Source: Terriglobia bacterium
Lineage (GTDB): Bacteria > Acidobacteriota > Terriglobia > JAJPHL01
DNA: 64,000 nucleotides
Reading direction: 5' to 3'
Assembly: GCA_021325275.1 (NCBI GenBank)
Contig: JAJPHL010000065.1
Coordinates: 1-64,000, forward strand
Below, one piece after another: positions 41,976 through 54,607 of this stretch. The notes beneath the pieces were generated by a model. The model made no database searches. It saw nothing but the letters and a program-made list of their open reading frames with translations, and had not been told where the DNA came from. Both the position numbers and the translations under genes were made by a program. Each line of letters opens with the position of its first letter. Within the stretch, counting starts at the first letter, position 1.

Positions 41976-44637
41976 CTCGCGACGCGCGACGCGCCGGCCA
42001 GTATCCGGCCGCCCACGCCACGCATCCCAGTGTCATCACTGTCGACGCCGCGGTTAGCGGATCGGCGGGCGTTACGCCGTACAGTAACGCATCGAGCGCA
42101 CGTGCCGCGGTCCCCAATACAAACATCGACGCAAGGATTCCGGCGAACGTGCCCAGTGCGGCGAGTCTTGCGGTTTCGCGAAGCACCAGTGCGCGTACGG
42201 CAGCCGGCGTCGCGCCGAGCGCGATGCGAATGCCCATCTCCGGCGTGCGGCGAGTTACCGAGAACGAAAGCACGCCGTACAATCCGGTGGCGGAAAGCAG
42301 CAGCGCGAGTGCGCCGAATGCCGTGCTCAATTCCGTTACCAGGCGATCTTGGCGCAAGTCCTCGGAAATGATTTCCTCAACCGTTTGCGCGCTGCCAAGC
42401 GGCATATCCGGCGCGATCGATTGCACGGCTTCGCGCATCGGCCGTTCCACGGCGGAAGGATTCGAAGTGCGCACGAACAAAAAGTGCAGCGGTCCGCCCA
42501 AATTGACTTGGAACGGGAAGTAAATCGTCGCGGCGTTCTCATCGCGCAGGTGGGCGTACTTGGCGTCCTTCACCACGCCCACCACTTCCCATTTGTACGC
42601 CGCGGGATCTTCACCGAATCCCATGCGGCGGCCCAGGGGATTCGCAGCGCCGAACAGGCGCCGCGCCAATGTTTCGTTGATCACGATGGCTTTGGAGTCC
42701 TTCACCATTTCGGTGCGTTGGAAATCGCGGCCGGAAAGGAGCGTCATACCGAGCGTGGAAAAATATCCCGGCGTGACGGTGTTGAAAATCACGCGGCGAT
42801 CGGTTTGGTTCTTGGTCGTGAATCCTTCCGCGCCGATACAACAGATTCCAGCCGTGCCGCCGCCGAACAACGGCATCAAGCCGACGCTCGATCCCTCGAC
42901 GCCCGGAATCGCGGCGATTGCTTGTTCCACGCGCTCGTAAAACGGCAGCAATTGATTCGTCTTGTAGCCGGCGGCGGTGGTGTCGATTCCGAGTTGCAGG
43001 AATCCTTCGCGCGACACCCCGGCGTCGAAGCTGCGCAAGTTGTGAAAGCTGCGCACCAGCAATCCTGCGGCGATCACGAGCGCCGCGGTGAACGCAAATT
43101 GCGCCACCACCAGCACTTTGCCCCAACGCAGTTCGGCGCGTGCGCCGGTGGCGGGTCCTTTCAGCGCGTCCATCGGATCGGTGCGCGCCGTGCGCAGCGC
43201 CGGCGCGAGTCCAAAGAGCAACGCGGTGACCATCGAGATGCCGACTGTGAACGCCAGCGCGCGCGAATCGGGTTGCAGGTCGAGGAACATGGGCGCGCGG
43301 CGTGACGACGCGAGCGCGACGAGCAACTCGCTGCCCCAGCGTCCCGCGAGCCAACCGGCGGCGCCGCCGAGAAGGGCGAGCAAGGTGTTTTCCGTGATCA
43401 ATTGCCGGGCCAGTCTTCCGAGCGACGCGCCTGTAGCGGCGCGCACGGCCATCTCGCGATGGCGCGCGAGTCCACGTGCCAGTAGCAGGCTCGCGATGTT
43501 CGCGCAAGCGATCAGCACCACCAGCGCGGCGATCACCATCAACACGCGAAGCGGCGCCGAGAACTGGGCGCGCAAATCGGAAAATCCGCGTCCGCCCGAT
43601 TCCACGGTGAACGCACTGACTTCCTTGTACATCCGAACCTTGTCGCTATCGGGCTGCGCTTGCAGTTGCTTGATCGCTACGCCGAGCGCGGCCTCGGCTT
43701 GTTGCGGCGTCACGCCCGGCTTCAGCCGGCCCATCCAATGAAGGAACGTGATGAAAGGACTGTTCAGGTAGTCGTCGCCGCGAAAAAGTTGCGGTTGCAG
43801 CGTGACCGGCGCCCACAAGTCTTGCGACTCACCTACGCGATCGCCGAAAAACTCCGCGGGACCGACGCCGATCACCGTGAGCGGCACGCGATTTACGGTG
43901 AGCGTGCGGCCGACGATGCCGGGGTCACGGCCCCAGCGCCGCACCCAGTAGCGATAGCTGATCACCGCGACGCGCTCCGGCGCGCCAAGTTTATCGTCAG
44001 AAAGTCCGATCACGCGGCCCGCCGCGGGAGTCACGCCCAGTGTCGAGAAAAATGTGCCGGAGACAAGTTGGACTTGAATCTTTTCCGTTCCGTCGAGATC
44101 CATGCGCGTGCCGTCGTCAGCCGCGTAGTAGGACTCGAACAACGAAGGCAGGCTGGGCTGGGTGCCAGCGAGGTCGCGATACAGCCCGTAGTTGAGATCG
44201 TCGTTCGGCTTGTGATTGAGTCCATAGGAAATCACGCGCATCAAGGTTTGAGGCTGGCGTACCGGCAGTTCTTTTAGCAACAGCGCGTTCAGCACCGTGA
44301 AAATCGCGCAGTTTGCGCCGATTCCCAGCGCCAGCGTAACGATGGCCGTCAGCGCGAATCCGGGACTCTTGCGCAATCCGCGACAACCATAGCGGGTATC
44401 TTGCCAAAGCGTCTCGATCAGCCGCGTGCCGCGGGCGTCGCGGCTTTCTTCCTTCCATTGCTCCATGCCACCGAATTCACGCGCCAGTTCGCGGCGCGCG
44501 TCTGCTGACGTCATGCCGCGGCTCAAGTAGGTCGCCATCAAGTGGTCCTGATGCGCGCGCATTTCTTCATCCAATTCGGACTCCACCACGCGGCGTTGGA
44601 AGAGCGATCGCAGACGAAACAAGAGATCGGCGAACAT
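41944..44637 (-). CDS. ADOP-type ABC permease (MacB/FtsX fold)
   Basis: An 897-residue permease of the acidobacterial duplicated orphan permease class. It begins with a cytoplasmic helical region (ELDEEMRAHQDHLMATYLSRGM, REFGGMEQWKEESRD) typical of ADOPs. A first helix (ALTAIVTLALGIGANCAIFTVLNALLL) and a large MacB-like periplasmic domain follow. FtsX-type helix groups sit at about residues 355-455 and again near the C-terminus. The ending EPLTALRYE is standard. No ATPase gene is attached. ATG 44637 follows a perfect AGGAGG. The PadR gene ends 8 bases upstream, so PadR likely controls it. Substrates of ADOPs are unknown. Confidence 0.93.
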   Translation of the reverse strand: MFADLLFRLRSLFQRRVVESELDEEMRAHQDHLMATYLSRGMTSADARRELAREFGGMEQWKEESRDARGTRLIETLWQDTRYGCRGLRKSPGFALTAIVTLALGIGANCAIFTVLNALLLKELPVRQPQTLMRVISYGLNHKPNDDLNYGLYRDLAGTQPSLPSLFESYYAADDGTRMDLDGTEKIQVQLVSGTFFSTLGVTPAAGRVIGLSDDKLGAPERVAVISYRYWVRRWGRDPGIVGRTLTVNRVPLTVIGVGPAEFFGDRVGESQDLWAPVTLQPQLFRGDDYLNSPFITFLHWMGRLKPGVTPQQAEAALGVAIKQLQAQPDSDKVRMYKEVSAFTVESGGRGFSDLRAQFSAPLRVLMVIAALVVLIACANIASLLLARGLARHREMAVRAATGASLGRLARQLITENTLLALLGGAAGWLAGRWGSELLVALASSRRAPMFLDLQPDSRALAFTVGISMVTALLFGLAPALRTARTDPMDALKGPATGARAELRWGKVLVVAQFAFTAALVIAAGLLVRSFHNLRSFDAGVSREGFLQLGIDTTAAGYKTNQLLPFYERVEQAIAAIPGVEGSSVGLMPLFGGGTAGICCIGAEGFTTKNQTDRRVIFNTVTPGYFSTLGMTLLSGRDFQRTEMVKDSKAIVINETLARRLFGAANPLGRRMGFGEDPAAYKWEVVGVVKDAKYAHLRDENAATIYFPFQVNLGGPLHFLFVRTSNPSAVERPMREAVQSIAPDMPLGSAQTVEEIISEDLRQDRLVTELSTAFGALALLLSATGLYGVLSFSVTRRTPEMGIRIALGATPAAVRALVLRETARLAALGTFAGILASMFVLGTAARALDALLYGVTPADPLTAASTVMTLGCVAWAAGYWPARRASRVEPLTALRYE

Positions 44638-44645
44638 GTTTCCTC

Positions 44646-44981
44646 CTACGCGGTCCCGAGCACCGCATCGACGGCCGCCGTGAGCGTTTTCCAAGCGCCG
44701 GTTTCCGTTTGAAGTTGCTTGCGTCCCGCCACCGTGAGTTCGTAAAACTTGGCGCGCCGGTTATTGTCGGACGTGCCCCACTTCGCCTTGATCCATCCGC
44801 GGCGTTGCAAACGATGCAGCGCCGGGTAGAGCGATCCCTGTTGAATGCGTAGAACGTCCGAGGAGATTTGCTGGATGCGCACGGCGATGCCCCATCCGTG
44901 CTGGGGCTCGAGCGCCAGCGCCTTGAGGATCAGGAGATCGAGTGTGCCCTGCGGTAAGTCGATGCTTGGTGGGTTTGGCAT
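44646..44981 (-). CDS. PadR-family transcriptional regulator
   Basis: A 111-residue winged-helix repressor. The PadR signature [28 protein letters not shown] is followed by [21 protein letters not shown], containing the recognition helix and wing. [18 protein letters not shown] forms the wing and dimerisation helix. PadR genes sit directly before ADOP permease genes throughout Acidobacteriota. It is the first gene of the operon, and an inverted repeat 11 bases upstream of its start probably binds it. Confidence 0.95.
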   Translation of the reverse strand: MPNPPSIDLPQGTLDLLILKALALEPQHGWGIAVRIQQISSDVLRIQQGSLYPALHRLQRRGWIKAKWGTSDNNRRAKFYELTVAGRKQLQTETGAWKTLTAAVDAVLGTA

Positions 44982-44991
44982 GCTTCCTTTT

Positions 44992-45030
44992 CGCTTCTAC
45001 AGAAGGGTACGGCAAACACTTGTAGAAGCG
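44992..45030. promoter_or_regulatory. Inverted-repeat operator candidate upstream of padR
   Basis: Ten-base perfect arms CGCTTCTACA (44992-45001) and TGTAGAAGCG (45021-45030) separated by 19 bases. The left arm is also part of a smaller dyad, CTTCT-AC-AGAAG. PadR proteins bind dyads containing TACA/TGTA-like half-sites, and this one sits just before the padR start codon. Autoregulation of the PadR-permease operon is the simple reading. Confidence 0.6.
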
Positions 45031-45206
45031 CAAGGGGAAGATTGTAAAACGCTGTTTCTGCGGCGGTCAACCCGGGGGGACTCCGTGATCTCCCGGATCT
45101 CCCGCGCCGCGTACGATTATTCGATGTAAGCCTTCCTACGACCGCCGACCTGTCAATTTGTGTTCCAATCATTTCCGGACGCCCGAATGTGGTCTAACAT
45201 CGGTGC

Positions 45207-46439
45207 GTGATCTTTCTTTCCGCGATTTTCATGTTGCTGGCGGGCGGTCCCGCTGACGCTTGGCTCCAATGGGGCGGGCCGACGCGCAATTTTCAAGCGG
45301 CACCTGTGCCGCTCGCGGACGCGTGGCCCGCGGATGGTCCGCGCGTGGTTTGGAAGCGCGATCTCGGCGTCGGTTTTTCGAGCATTGTCACCGACGGCCG
45401 CACGTTGTACACCCTCTTCAAGCGCGACAAAGAAACGGTCGTGATTGCGCTCGACGCCGCGAGTGGAAAAACCGTGTGGGAACAAGCCGTCGACGCCGAA
45501 CCGAACGCCGCCGAAGCAAAGGAGATGGATTTACAGCACGGCCTTGGCCCCGGCTCGACACCGCTCATTTCCGGCGACAAGCTTTTTGCGGTCACGTTCA
45601 TGGGCCGTCTGCTGGCGCTCGATCGCGCGACCGGGCGCATCGTATGGTCGCAGGAACTGATTCGTCGCCTGGGTGGAACGATCGTTTCATATGGCTACGC
45701 GAACAGCCCCATTGCCGACGAAGACAAAATCATTCTGCCGGTCGGCGGCAAGGGTCACGCGCTGATGGCGTTTCGCATGCGCGATGGCAGCGTAGCGTGG
45801 CAATCGGGCGACAGCGACAATGCGAATTCCTCGCCGATTCACGCCAAGCTTCTTGGCGAGGATCAGATCATTGTGCAATTGCAGGACGAATTGATGGCCG
45901 TGAACCCCGCAACCGGCGCCATTTTGTGGCGGCACCCGCATCGCGAGAAATCAGACATCGAGGCGAGCGATCCCGTTGTGGTCTCGGGCGACACGCTAAT
46001 TGCAGCGTCGCTTAACATCGGCGCGCGGGAGATTCAACTGAAACGCGAGAACGGCAAGATCACCGCGACGGAAGTGTGGACTGCGCCGAAGATGCGCGTG
46101 ATGCACGGCAACATGCTGCGCATCGGCGATTGCCTCTACGCCTCGAACGGCGGCGGCTTCGGGCCAACGCCGCTCGCGGCCATGCGCATCTCAGACGGCG
46201 CCATCGCTTGGCAGGAACGCAAGTTTTTGAAGAGCGCGTTGCTCGGCGTCGGCGACAAGACGATCATTCTCGAAGAAGATGGCCGCCTCTTGCTGGCGAC
46301 TCTTTCACCGGAAGGAATGAAAACGCTGGCGGAAGCGGAAGTGTTGAGTGAGCCTGCATGGACACCTCCGACACTCGTCGGCACGCGGCTCTACTTGCGC
46401 GATACGAAGTCGATTGTGGCGTTGGATTTTTCGCGGTAA
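45207..46439 (+). CDS. Exported PQQ-like beta-propeller protein
   Basis: A 410-residue secreted or periplasmic protein with signal sequence MIFLSAIFMLLAGGPADA. It is built of PQQ-type propeller blades (WKRDLGVGFSS, VIALDAASGKTVWEQAV, LLALDRATGRIVWSQEL, LMAFRMRDGSVAWQSGD, LMAVNPATGAILWRH). This is the same fold as BamB and quinoprotein dehydrogenases. Because enzyme domains and a lipobox are absent, a binding or scaffold role is likelier. GTG 45207 is the start. Single gene. Confidence 0.85.
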   Translation: MIFLSAIFMLLAGGPADAWLQWGGPTRNFQAAPVPLADAWPADGPRVVWKRDLGVGFSSIVTDGRTLYTLFKRDKETVVIALDAASGKTVWEQAVDAEPNAAEAKEMDLQHGLGPGSTPLISGDKLFAVTFMGRLLALDRATGRIVWSQELIRRLGGTIVSYGYANSPIADEDKIILPVGGKGHALMAFRMRDGSVAWQSGDSDNANSSPIHAKLLGEDQIIVQLQDELMAVNPATGAILWRHPHREKSDIEASDPVVVSGDTLIAASLNIGAREIQLKRENGKITATEVWTAPKMRVMHGNMLRIGDCLYASNGGGFGPTPLAAMRISDGAIAWQERKFLKSALLGVGDKTIILEEDGRLLLATLSPEGMKTLAEAEVLSEPAWTPPTLVGTRLYLRDTKSIVALDFSR

Positions 46440-46442
46440 CCC

Positions 46443-46594
46443 CTAGTTTGCAGCTCTCGGGAAGGGCATGGCGACTTCTTTATAGCTGCCAGACGCCGAG
46501 CCATCTACCACCTCGGCAATCGCTCTTTCGACTGTATGTTTGTCAACGCTGCGGCATTTCCGCGCGGCGTGCCTTGGTCAAACAGGACGAGCAT
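46443..46594 (-). pseudogene. Decayed DUF5615 (PIN-like toxin) gene fragment
   Basis: From ATG 46594 the minus strand reads MLVLFDQGTPRGNAAALTN, the hallmark start of DUF5615 PIN-like proteins. The next family element, HTVERAIAE, continues in another frame after about 46540. One missing C would restore LTN-HTVERAIAE. The HTV frame ends at TAG 46443-46445, far short of a normal protein. Upstream (46595-46740) a remnant reading APTREQIAAVLDFVAQS resembles the end of the DUF433 antitoxins that partner these toxins. Confidence 0.6.
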
Positions 46595-46732
46595 CGCTGG
46601 GTGACTCGTCTTGAAAAGGAAGATCTACGACTTTGGGCGACGAAATCGAGCACTGCCGCAATTTGCTCGCGCGTGGGTGCATCTCTCTGCCTCAAGAGTA
46701 GCCCCTGCCGGACCGAGTCGATGAGAAATCTG

Positions 46733-47992
46733 CTACGTTCGGCCGCCGTTCGCCATGCTCGCCAGGAAATCGCTGTTGGTTTTCGCTTTCCCCATGCGAT
46801 CGAGTAGTAATTCCATCGCTTCGGTCGGTGACAGGGGATTCAGAACCTTGCGCAGGATCCAAATGCGGGTGAGATCGTCGCGCGGGATCAGCAATTCTTC
46901 CTTGCGCGTGCCGCTCTTGTTGATATCGATGGCCGGGAAGACGCGCTTGTCGACCAGCTTGCGTTCCAAGTGAATCTCGCTGTTGCCCGTACCCTTGAAT
47001 TCCTCGAAGATCACATCGTCCATGCGCGACCCGGTGTCAATCAGCGCCGTCGCGATGATCGTCAGGCTGCCGCCTTCTTCAATGTTGCGCGCCGCGCCGA
47101 AAAATCGCTTCGGACGTTGCAAGGCGTTCGAGTCTACGCCGCCCGACAGGATTTTTCCAGATGGCGGCACGATGGTGTTGTAGGCGCGGGCGAGTCGCGT
47201 GATGGAATCGAGCAGGATTACGACGTCACGTTTATGTTCGACAAGTCGCTTGGCTTTTTCGATGACCATCTCCGCCACTTGCACGTGACGCGCGGCCGGT
47301 TCGTCGAATGTCGAGCTGATCACTTCACCCTTCACCGATCGTTGCATATCGGTGACTTCCTCGGGGCGCTCATCGATCAAAAGCACTATGAGTGCAACTT
47401 CCGGGTGATTCGCCGTCACCGAGTTGGCGATCGCTTGCAGCAGCATCGTTTTTCCGGTGCGCGGCGGCGACACGATCATGGCGCGCTGGCCTTTGCCGAG
47501 CGGTGTGAACAAATCCATCACGCGCGCGGACAGATTCTCGCGCGTGGTTTCCAGACGCAGCCACTCGTTCGGATACAGCGGCGTCAGGTTGTCGAAGAAT
47601 ACTTTGTTTCGCGCTTCGTCCGGCGACTCAAAGTTGATCGCCTGAATTTTAACCAGCGCGAAATACCGCTCGCCGTTCTTCGGCGGACGCACTTCGCCCG
47701 ACACTGTGTCACCGGTGCGCAGGTCGAACTTGCGGATCTGCGCGGGCGAAACGTACACGTCGTCGGGCGACGGCAGATAGTTGTAGTCGGGCGCACGCAG
47801 GAATCCAAAACCTTCCGGCAGCGTTTCCAGAACGCCCTCGGAGAAAATCAAACCGCTTTTTTCGGTTTGGGTTTGCAGGATCTTGAAGATCAACTCCTGT
47901 TTGCGAAGGCCCGCCGCGCCTGGGATTTGCAGGTCCTTGGCTACCTGTGTCAGGCGGGCGATATTCATTTCTTTCAGTTCGGTCAGATCCAT
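46733..47992 (-). CDS. rho: Transcription termination factor Rho
   Basis: A 419-residue hexameric RNA helicase that ends transcription. The N-terminal helical part ([19 protein letters not shown]) leads into the cold-shock-like RNA-binding domain ([27 protein letters not shown]). The ATPase core has [12 protein letters not shown] (Walker A), [28 protein letters not shown] (Walker B region), the Q/R loops [21 protein letters not shown], and terminal [12 protein letters not shown]. The length is normal for this phylum and there is no insertion. A hairpin in its leader may mediate control. Confidence 0.97.
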   Translation of the reverse strand: MDLTELKEMNIARLTQVAKDLQIPGAAGLRKQELIFKILQTQTEKSGLIFSEGVLETLPEGFGFLRAPDYNYLPSPDDVYVSPAQIRKFDLRTGDTVSGEVRPPKNGERYFALVKIQAINFESPDEARNKVFFDNLTPLYPNEWLRLETTRENLSARVMDLFTPLGKGQRAMIVSPPRTGKTMLLQAIANSVTANHPEVALIVLLIDERPEEVTDMQRSVKGEVISSTFDEPAARHVQVAEMVIEKAKRLVEHKRDVVILLDSITRLARAYNTIVPPSGKILSGGVDSNALQRPKRFFGAARNIEEGGSLTIIATALIDTGSRMDDVIFEEFKGTGNSEIHLERKLVDKRVFPAIDINKSGTRKEELLIPRDDLTRIWILRKVLNPLSPTEAMELLLDRMGKAKTNSDFLASMANGGRT

Positions 47993-48023
47993 AAGGGACT
48001 AGATTCTCGTTTCGGCTGGATGT

Positions 48024-48048
48024 GGTCCCGCGTCTCGCTCGCGGGACC
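48024..48048 (-). terminator. Hairpin in the lon-rho gap
   Basis: Nine-base perfect arms GGTCCCGCG (48024-48032) and CGCGGGACC (48040-48048) with a 7-base loop lie between the lon stop (48072) and the rho start (47992). It follows lon and precedes rho in the leftward transcript. It has no U-run, so it may be a Rho-related or structural stop, or a stem in the rho leader. Confidence 0.45.
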
Positions 48049-48071
48049 CTTATCCGATTTGATGTGATTTG

Positions 48072-50519
<2,448 letters not shown>

Positions 50520-50595
50520 GGAGGGAACCTACCGTCCTCTCTTACCACATTAGCGAAGAAGTGTCGGGAACAGGGAGAAAACCAGCGTCTTTTAC

Positions 50596-50708
50596 TCTAC
50601 GCTTCGCGCTGAAACGGCGCGCTGCGCTTTAGTATTCTACGCTTCGCGCTGAAACGGTGCGCTGCGCTTTTATTCTACGCTTCGCGCTGAAACGGCGCGC
50701 TGCGCTTT
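50596..50708. repeat. Three tandem copies of a 35-base repeat
   Basis: Copies at 50596-50630, 50636-50670 and 50674-50708 share a 35-base core beginning TCTACGCTTCGCGCTGAAAC and ending GCGCTGCGCTTT. They are identical apart from one C/T change in copy two. Spacers of 5 and 3 bases differ, and the periods are 40 and 38. The array fills the gap between lon and clpX. It is too short and too degenerate in spacing for CRISPR. It could influence lon expression or mark slippage-driven expansion. Confidence 0.8.
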
Positions 50709-50787
50709 ATTTGATGCGAACTGTCGTGGGAAACGAACCAGAGGCGACGCGAACCAGAGGTGACCACACAGCCCGCCTACTGCTATA

Positions 50788-52086
50788 TTAACCCGCTTTC
50801 TCCAAACTCGGCGCGGCAATTTCGCGAGACTCCACCATTTCCTTGGTTACTACAAACTCACGCACCTTGCGGTGCGAGGGGAGTTGATACATCAACTCCA
50901 ACATCAGATCCTCCAGGATCATGCGCAGGCCGCGCGCCCCCAAGCCGCGATCCATCGCCAGTCCGGCGATCGCGTCGAGGGCGTCGTCGGAGAAGCGCAG
51001 GCGCACCTGCTCGAACTCGAAGAGCTTTTGATATTGCCGGATGATCGCGTTCTTCGGACGCGTGAGAATCTCCACCAGCGCCGCCCGATCCAGATCCTGC
51101 AACACGCCGACCACCGGCACGCGCCCCACAAATTCGGGGATCAGTCCGTACTTCATCAGGTCCACGGGCTGCACTTGCTCGAGCAATTCGATTTCGCGCC
51201 GCTGCACCATCGCGCTGTTTTTCGGCTTGCGTCCGCGCTCGATACTCTCGGCGCCCCCCGGCGTTTCGGCGCGGAATCCCATGGTTTTGCGGCCAATCCG
51301 GCGTCCGATCACCTTTTCGAGTCCCACGAAAGCGCCGCCGCAAATGAACAGGATGCTGGTGGTATCGACGGGCGTAAATTCCTGGTGCGGATGCTTGCGT
51401 CCGCCTTGCGGCGGAACGTTGGCGATGGTGCCTTCGAGAATTTTCAGCAGCGCCTGTTGCACGCCCTCGCCCGAGACGTCGCGCGTGATCGAGGGATTTT
51501 CGTCCTTGCGGCAAATCTTATCGATTTCGTCGATGTAGATGATACCTTGCTGCGCGCGCGCCACGTCGCCTTCCGCGCTTTGCAGCAAACGCAAGATGAT
51601 GTTCTCCACGTCTTCGCCGACGTATCCGGCTTCGGTGAGCGTGGTGGCGTCGGCGATCGCGAACGGCACGTCGAGCATGCGTGCCAAGCTCTGCGCCATC
51701 AGCGTTTTTCCGGTGCCCGTGGGGCCAATCAGCAAAATGTTAGACTTGGTCAGTTCCACGTCGCCGGAGCGCTGCTTGGTCATCTGAATGCGTTTGTAAT
51801 GGTTGTAGACGGCCACGGCGAGTTTCTTTTTCGTCTTGTCCTGGCCGATGACGTACTGATCGAGGAACTCCTTTACCTCTTGAGGCTTGGGCAGTTGTTG
51901 GCCGGCGGGCGCGGGGCGCTCGGAGCGATCGTCTTCGAGGATGGAATTGCACACCGCGACGCATTCGTCGCAGATGTAAGCGCGAGGGAAGTCGTTGGGC
52001 GAGGAGATCAGCTTGCCCACCACCTCCTGGCTCTTATGGCAAAAGGAACAGCGCAAAGAACCCTCCGGACCACTGCATTTGACCAC
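50788..52086 (-). CDS. clpX: ClpXP unfoldase ClpX
   Basis: A 432-residue AAA+ unfoldase that feeds substrates to ClpP. The N-terminal zinc domain has CSFCHKS and CDECVAVC (four cysteines). ATPase motifs are [12 protein letters not shown] (Walker A), [10 protein letters not shown] (Walker B) and the pore loop GYVGEDVE. The loop [15 protein letters not shown] includes the sensor arginines. Position 36 bases after clpP and the shared strand with tig give the classic tig-clpP-clpX operon. GTG 52086 is the start. Confidence 0.97.
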   Translation of the reverse strand: MVKCSGPEGSLRCSFCHKSQEVVGKLISSPNDFPRAYICDECVAVCNSILEDDRSERPAPAGQQLPKPQEVKEFLDQYVIGQDKTKKKLAVAVYNHYKRIQMTKQRSGDVELTKSNILLIGPTGTGKTLMAQSLARMLDVPFAIADATTLTEAGYVGEDVENIILRLLQSAEGDVARAQQGIIYIDEIDKICRKDENPSITRDVSGEGVQQALLKILEGTIANVPPQGGRKHPHQEFTPVDTTSILFICGGAFVGLEKVIGRRIGRKTMGFRAETPGGAESIERGRKPKNSAMVQRREIELLEQVQPVDLMKYGLIPEFVGRVPVVGVLQDLDRAALVEILTRPKNAIIRQYQKLFEFEQVRLRFSDDALDAIAGLAMDRGLGARGLRMILEDLMLELMYQLPSHRKVREFVVTKEMVESREIAAPSLEKAG

Positions 52087-52121
52087 GGCCCTGACTTGCC
52101 GTCAAGAGTACCGAAGTCACG

Positions 52122-52733
52122 TTACTTATTCTTATAGATGATCTCATCAATCAAGCCGTATTCCTTCGCTTGTTCGGCGTTCATAATGAAATCCCGCTCG
52201 ACATCTCGAGAAATCCGTTCGAGGTCCTGATGCGTATGCTTGGCCATCAAGCCGTTCAGGATCTCTCGCATTCTTAGTATTTCCTTGGCATGAATGTCAA
52301 TATCCGTCGCTTGGCCGGACAATCCCGAAGCGTGCGGCTGGTGGATCAGGATGCGCGCGTTGGGCAGCGCGAACCGCTTGCCGGGCGCGCCCGCGGCCAG
52401 CAACGTGGCGGCCATCGACGCCGCTTGTCCGATGCAAATCGTGGAAACGTCGGGACGCACAAACTGCATCGTATCGTAAATCGCCATGCCGGCGGAAATC
52501 ACGCCGCCCGGCGAATTGATGTACAGATAAATGTCCTTCTCGGGATCCTCGGCGGCGAGAAACAACAACTGCGCCGTGATCACGTTCGCCACCATGTCGT
52601 CGATCGGCGTGCCGATGAAGATGATGTTGTCCTTCAGCAGCCGCGAGTAAATGTCGTACGCCCGCTCCCCGCGGTTGGTCTGCTCGACCACCATGGGGAT
52701 CAGGCCGCCATAAACATTGGGGAGATTGCTCAT
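52122..52733 (-). CDS. clpP: ClpP peptidase subunit
   Basis: A 203-residue serine peptidase forming the tetradecameric chamber. The catalytic Ser106 lies in [14 protein letters not shown], His131 in [11 protein letters not shown], and the Asp in the segment [11 protein letters not shown]. The oxyanion region [12 protein letters not shown] is present. It overlaps the trigger-factor gene by 4 bases and is followed by clpX. A short N-terminal extension before [23 protein letters not shown] is the normal propeptide. Confidence 0.98.
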   Translation of the reverse strand: MSNLPNVYGGLIPMVVEQTNRGERAYDIYSRLLKDNIIFIGTPIDDMVANVITAQLLFLAAEDPEKDIYLYINSPGGVISAGMAIYDTMQFVRPDVSTICIGQAASMAATLLAAGAPGKRFALPNARILIHQPHASGLSGQATDIDIHAKEILRMREILNGLMAKHTHQDLERISRDVERDFIMNAEQAKEYGLIDEIIYKNK

Positions 52734-54145
52734 TCGTGGGGCTCCTGAACTTGTTCTAGCAATTCGTTGGCGTCCTCGCCGGGCGCTTCGACGGTGTCGG
52801 CGCCGTGCGAATGATCGTGGTCGTGCTCGTGTTCCTCTTCGTGCGCGATCGCGGCGGCTTCCTGCGCCGCGGTTTCGGCGCTCGGCTCCACGTGCTTCGC
52901 GCCATTGAACAAGAACTCCTGCGCCTTGCCGATACGGATGCGATACCGGATGCGCCCTTCGGCGCCGTTGTCGCGCTTAATGCGTCCGCGGAGCGTATCT
53001 TCCGACTGCCGCGTGGCGCGCGCCATAAAGCGAATCTCTTGGGCGTATTCGTCGTCGGTGGCTTGAATGCCTTCGCGGTCGGCGATTTTGTCCAGGATCA
53101 AATCCCCGCGGACTTCGCGGCGCGCCGGATCGATCTGGCTATTGCGCCACGCTTCCCAATCGATCGACTTGGCGGGGTCGATGCCTTCCGATTGAAGCTG
53201 GCGGACGAATCTTTCCATGCGCATTTCCAGTTGGCGTTCCACCATCGCCTCGGGCACGGGAAAATCGTGCGCGGCGACCAGGTTTTCCACCAGCTTGTTC
53301 TTCGCTTCGGTCACGCGGCGGTGGCGCTTTTGTTGCAGCAGGCGGGCGCGGATATCGTCGCGCAATTCCTGGAGCGTGTCGAACTCGCCGGTGGCTTTGG
53401 CGAAATCGTCGTCGAGATCGGCGAGCTTTTTCGCTTTGATCGCGTGAACCTTCACCGTGTACTTCAGGTGCCGCCCCGCCAGGCGCTGATCGTGGAAATC
53501 CGCTGGATAGTCGATCGAAAATTCACGCGACTCGCCCGGTTTCGCACCGCGGAGGTTATCGCTGAATTCGGTGACCGTTTCTTTGCCGCCGATCTCGATG
53601 AGCACGTCGTCAACTTTCACGGGCGTGCCTTTTCCAGATACCGGATGACCCTCGAAACTGACATCGGCGAAATCGCCGTCGACGAGCGGGCGATCATCCA
53701 CCGGTTCGAAGGTGGCGTCGCGTTCCTGCCAGCGGGCGAGCGCGCGATCGATCTCGGAATCCTTCACCTCAGGCTCAGCGAACTCCACTTCGAGTCCGTG
53801 ATACTCGCCCAACTCGAATTCCGGGAGCACTTCGAAGACCGCTTTGAACTTCAGCGGCTCGTCATCCTTGTATTCGACGTCCTGGAACGACGGCATAGCG
53901 ACGGGCGCGAGCTTTTCCTCAAGCGCCCGATTGCGGAAGTGCGTGGGGACCAGGTCTTGCAGGACTTCTTCGCGGATTTGGTTGGCGAAACGCTGCTTGA
54001 TGAAACTGACCGGCGCTTTGCCGGGACGGAACCCGGGAATGCGCGCCTGTTTCTGCACGTCGCGGACAACTTTTTCCGTGGCCTGACGCACCACGTCCGC
54101 CGGCACTTCTATCAGTAGCTCTCGTTTGCAGGTATTTTCGCTCAA
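52730..54145 (-). CDS. tig: Trigger factor (ribosome-associated chaperone)
   Basis: A 471-residue chaperone and peptidyl-prolyl isomerase. The ribosome-binding signature is [12 protein letters not shown] (canonical G-F-R-x-G-K-x-P). The PPIase domain (about 155-240: [16 protein letters not shown]...) and the helical C-terminal arms follow. An unusual acidic/His-rich tail ([16 protein letters not shown]) ends the protein and could bind metal. The start is TTG 54145. A TAA lies ten codons upstream in frame and no ATG is available before the conserved region. First gene of the tig-clpP-clpX operon. Confidence 0.95.
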   Translation of the reverse strand: MSENTCKRELLIEVPADVVRQATEKVVRDVQKQARIPGFRPGKAPVSFIKQRFANQIREEVLQDLVPTHFRNRALEEKLAPVAMPSFQDVEYKDDEPLKFKAVFEVLPEFELGEYHGLEVEFAEPEVKDSEIDRALARWQERDATFEPVDDRPLVDGDFADVSFEGHPVSGKGTPVKVDDVLIEIGGKETVTEFSDNLRGAKPGESREFSIDYPADFHDQRLAGRHLKYTVKVHAIKAKKLADLDDDFAKATGEFDTLQELRDDIRARLLQQKRHRRVTEAKNKLVENLVAAHDFPVPEAMVERQLEMRMERFVRQLQSEGIDPAKSIDWEAWRNSQIDPARREVRGDLILDKIADREGIQATDDEYAQEIRFMARATRQSEDTLRGRIKRDNGAEGRIRYRIRIGKAQEFLFNGAKHVEPSAETAAQEAAAIAHEEEHEHDHDHSHGADTVEAPGEDANELLEQVQEPHE

Positions 54146-54607
54146 AGGAATGGTCCGACTGAATTAGTCTACCACAACCCTTTAGATGGGACGGGGGAGG
54201 CGTTGGTCGCAAATCGCACGAGGTTGGTGTAAGAATCCTTGAATGTCTTCTAATGTGGAAATCCGCTGCGGTGTGGACGCCGGGACGCTGGACTCGCTCG
54301 GGGGTTACTCGCTCTTCGGACGGCGTCAGAATTAGATCGTCAAGCCCCGGAGCCCGGCGGAGATAGATTTTCGCGAACCATGAATCAAGGCGAGCTTTCG
54401 CACTGCGGTTTTTTCCCCCGTTGAATAAGGCGGTTAGGCTTCGCGGCGGCCGAACACGATTCACCCACCGTGTCATGATGGTTTGATGTTTGATGCGCGA
54501 TGCCGTGAGAAGTAATCCCCTCTGAGACGTTAGAATTACAAACGAAGCCACCGACCAACAAACCGAATCGGTGCAATGCGTTAGGGGGAAAGCGGCGGAC
54601 ATCCTGG

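Noticed and set aside
50596-50708. CRISPR array
   Set aside because: Only three units, with spacers of 5 and 3 bases and no cas genes. It is a tandem repeat.
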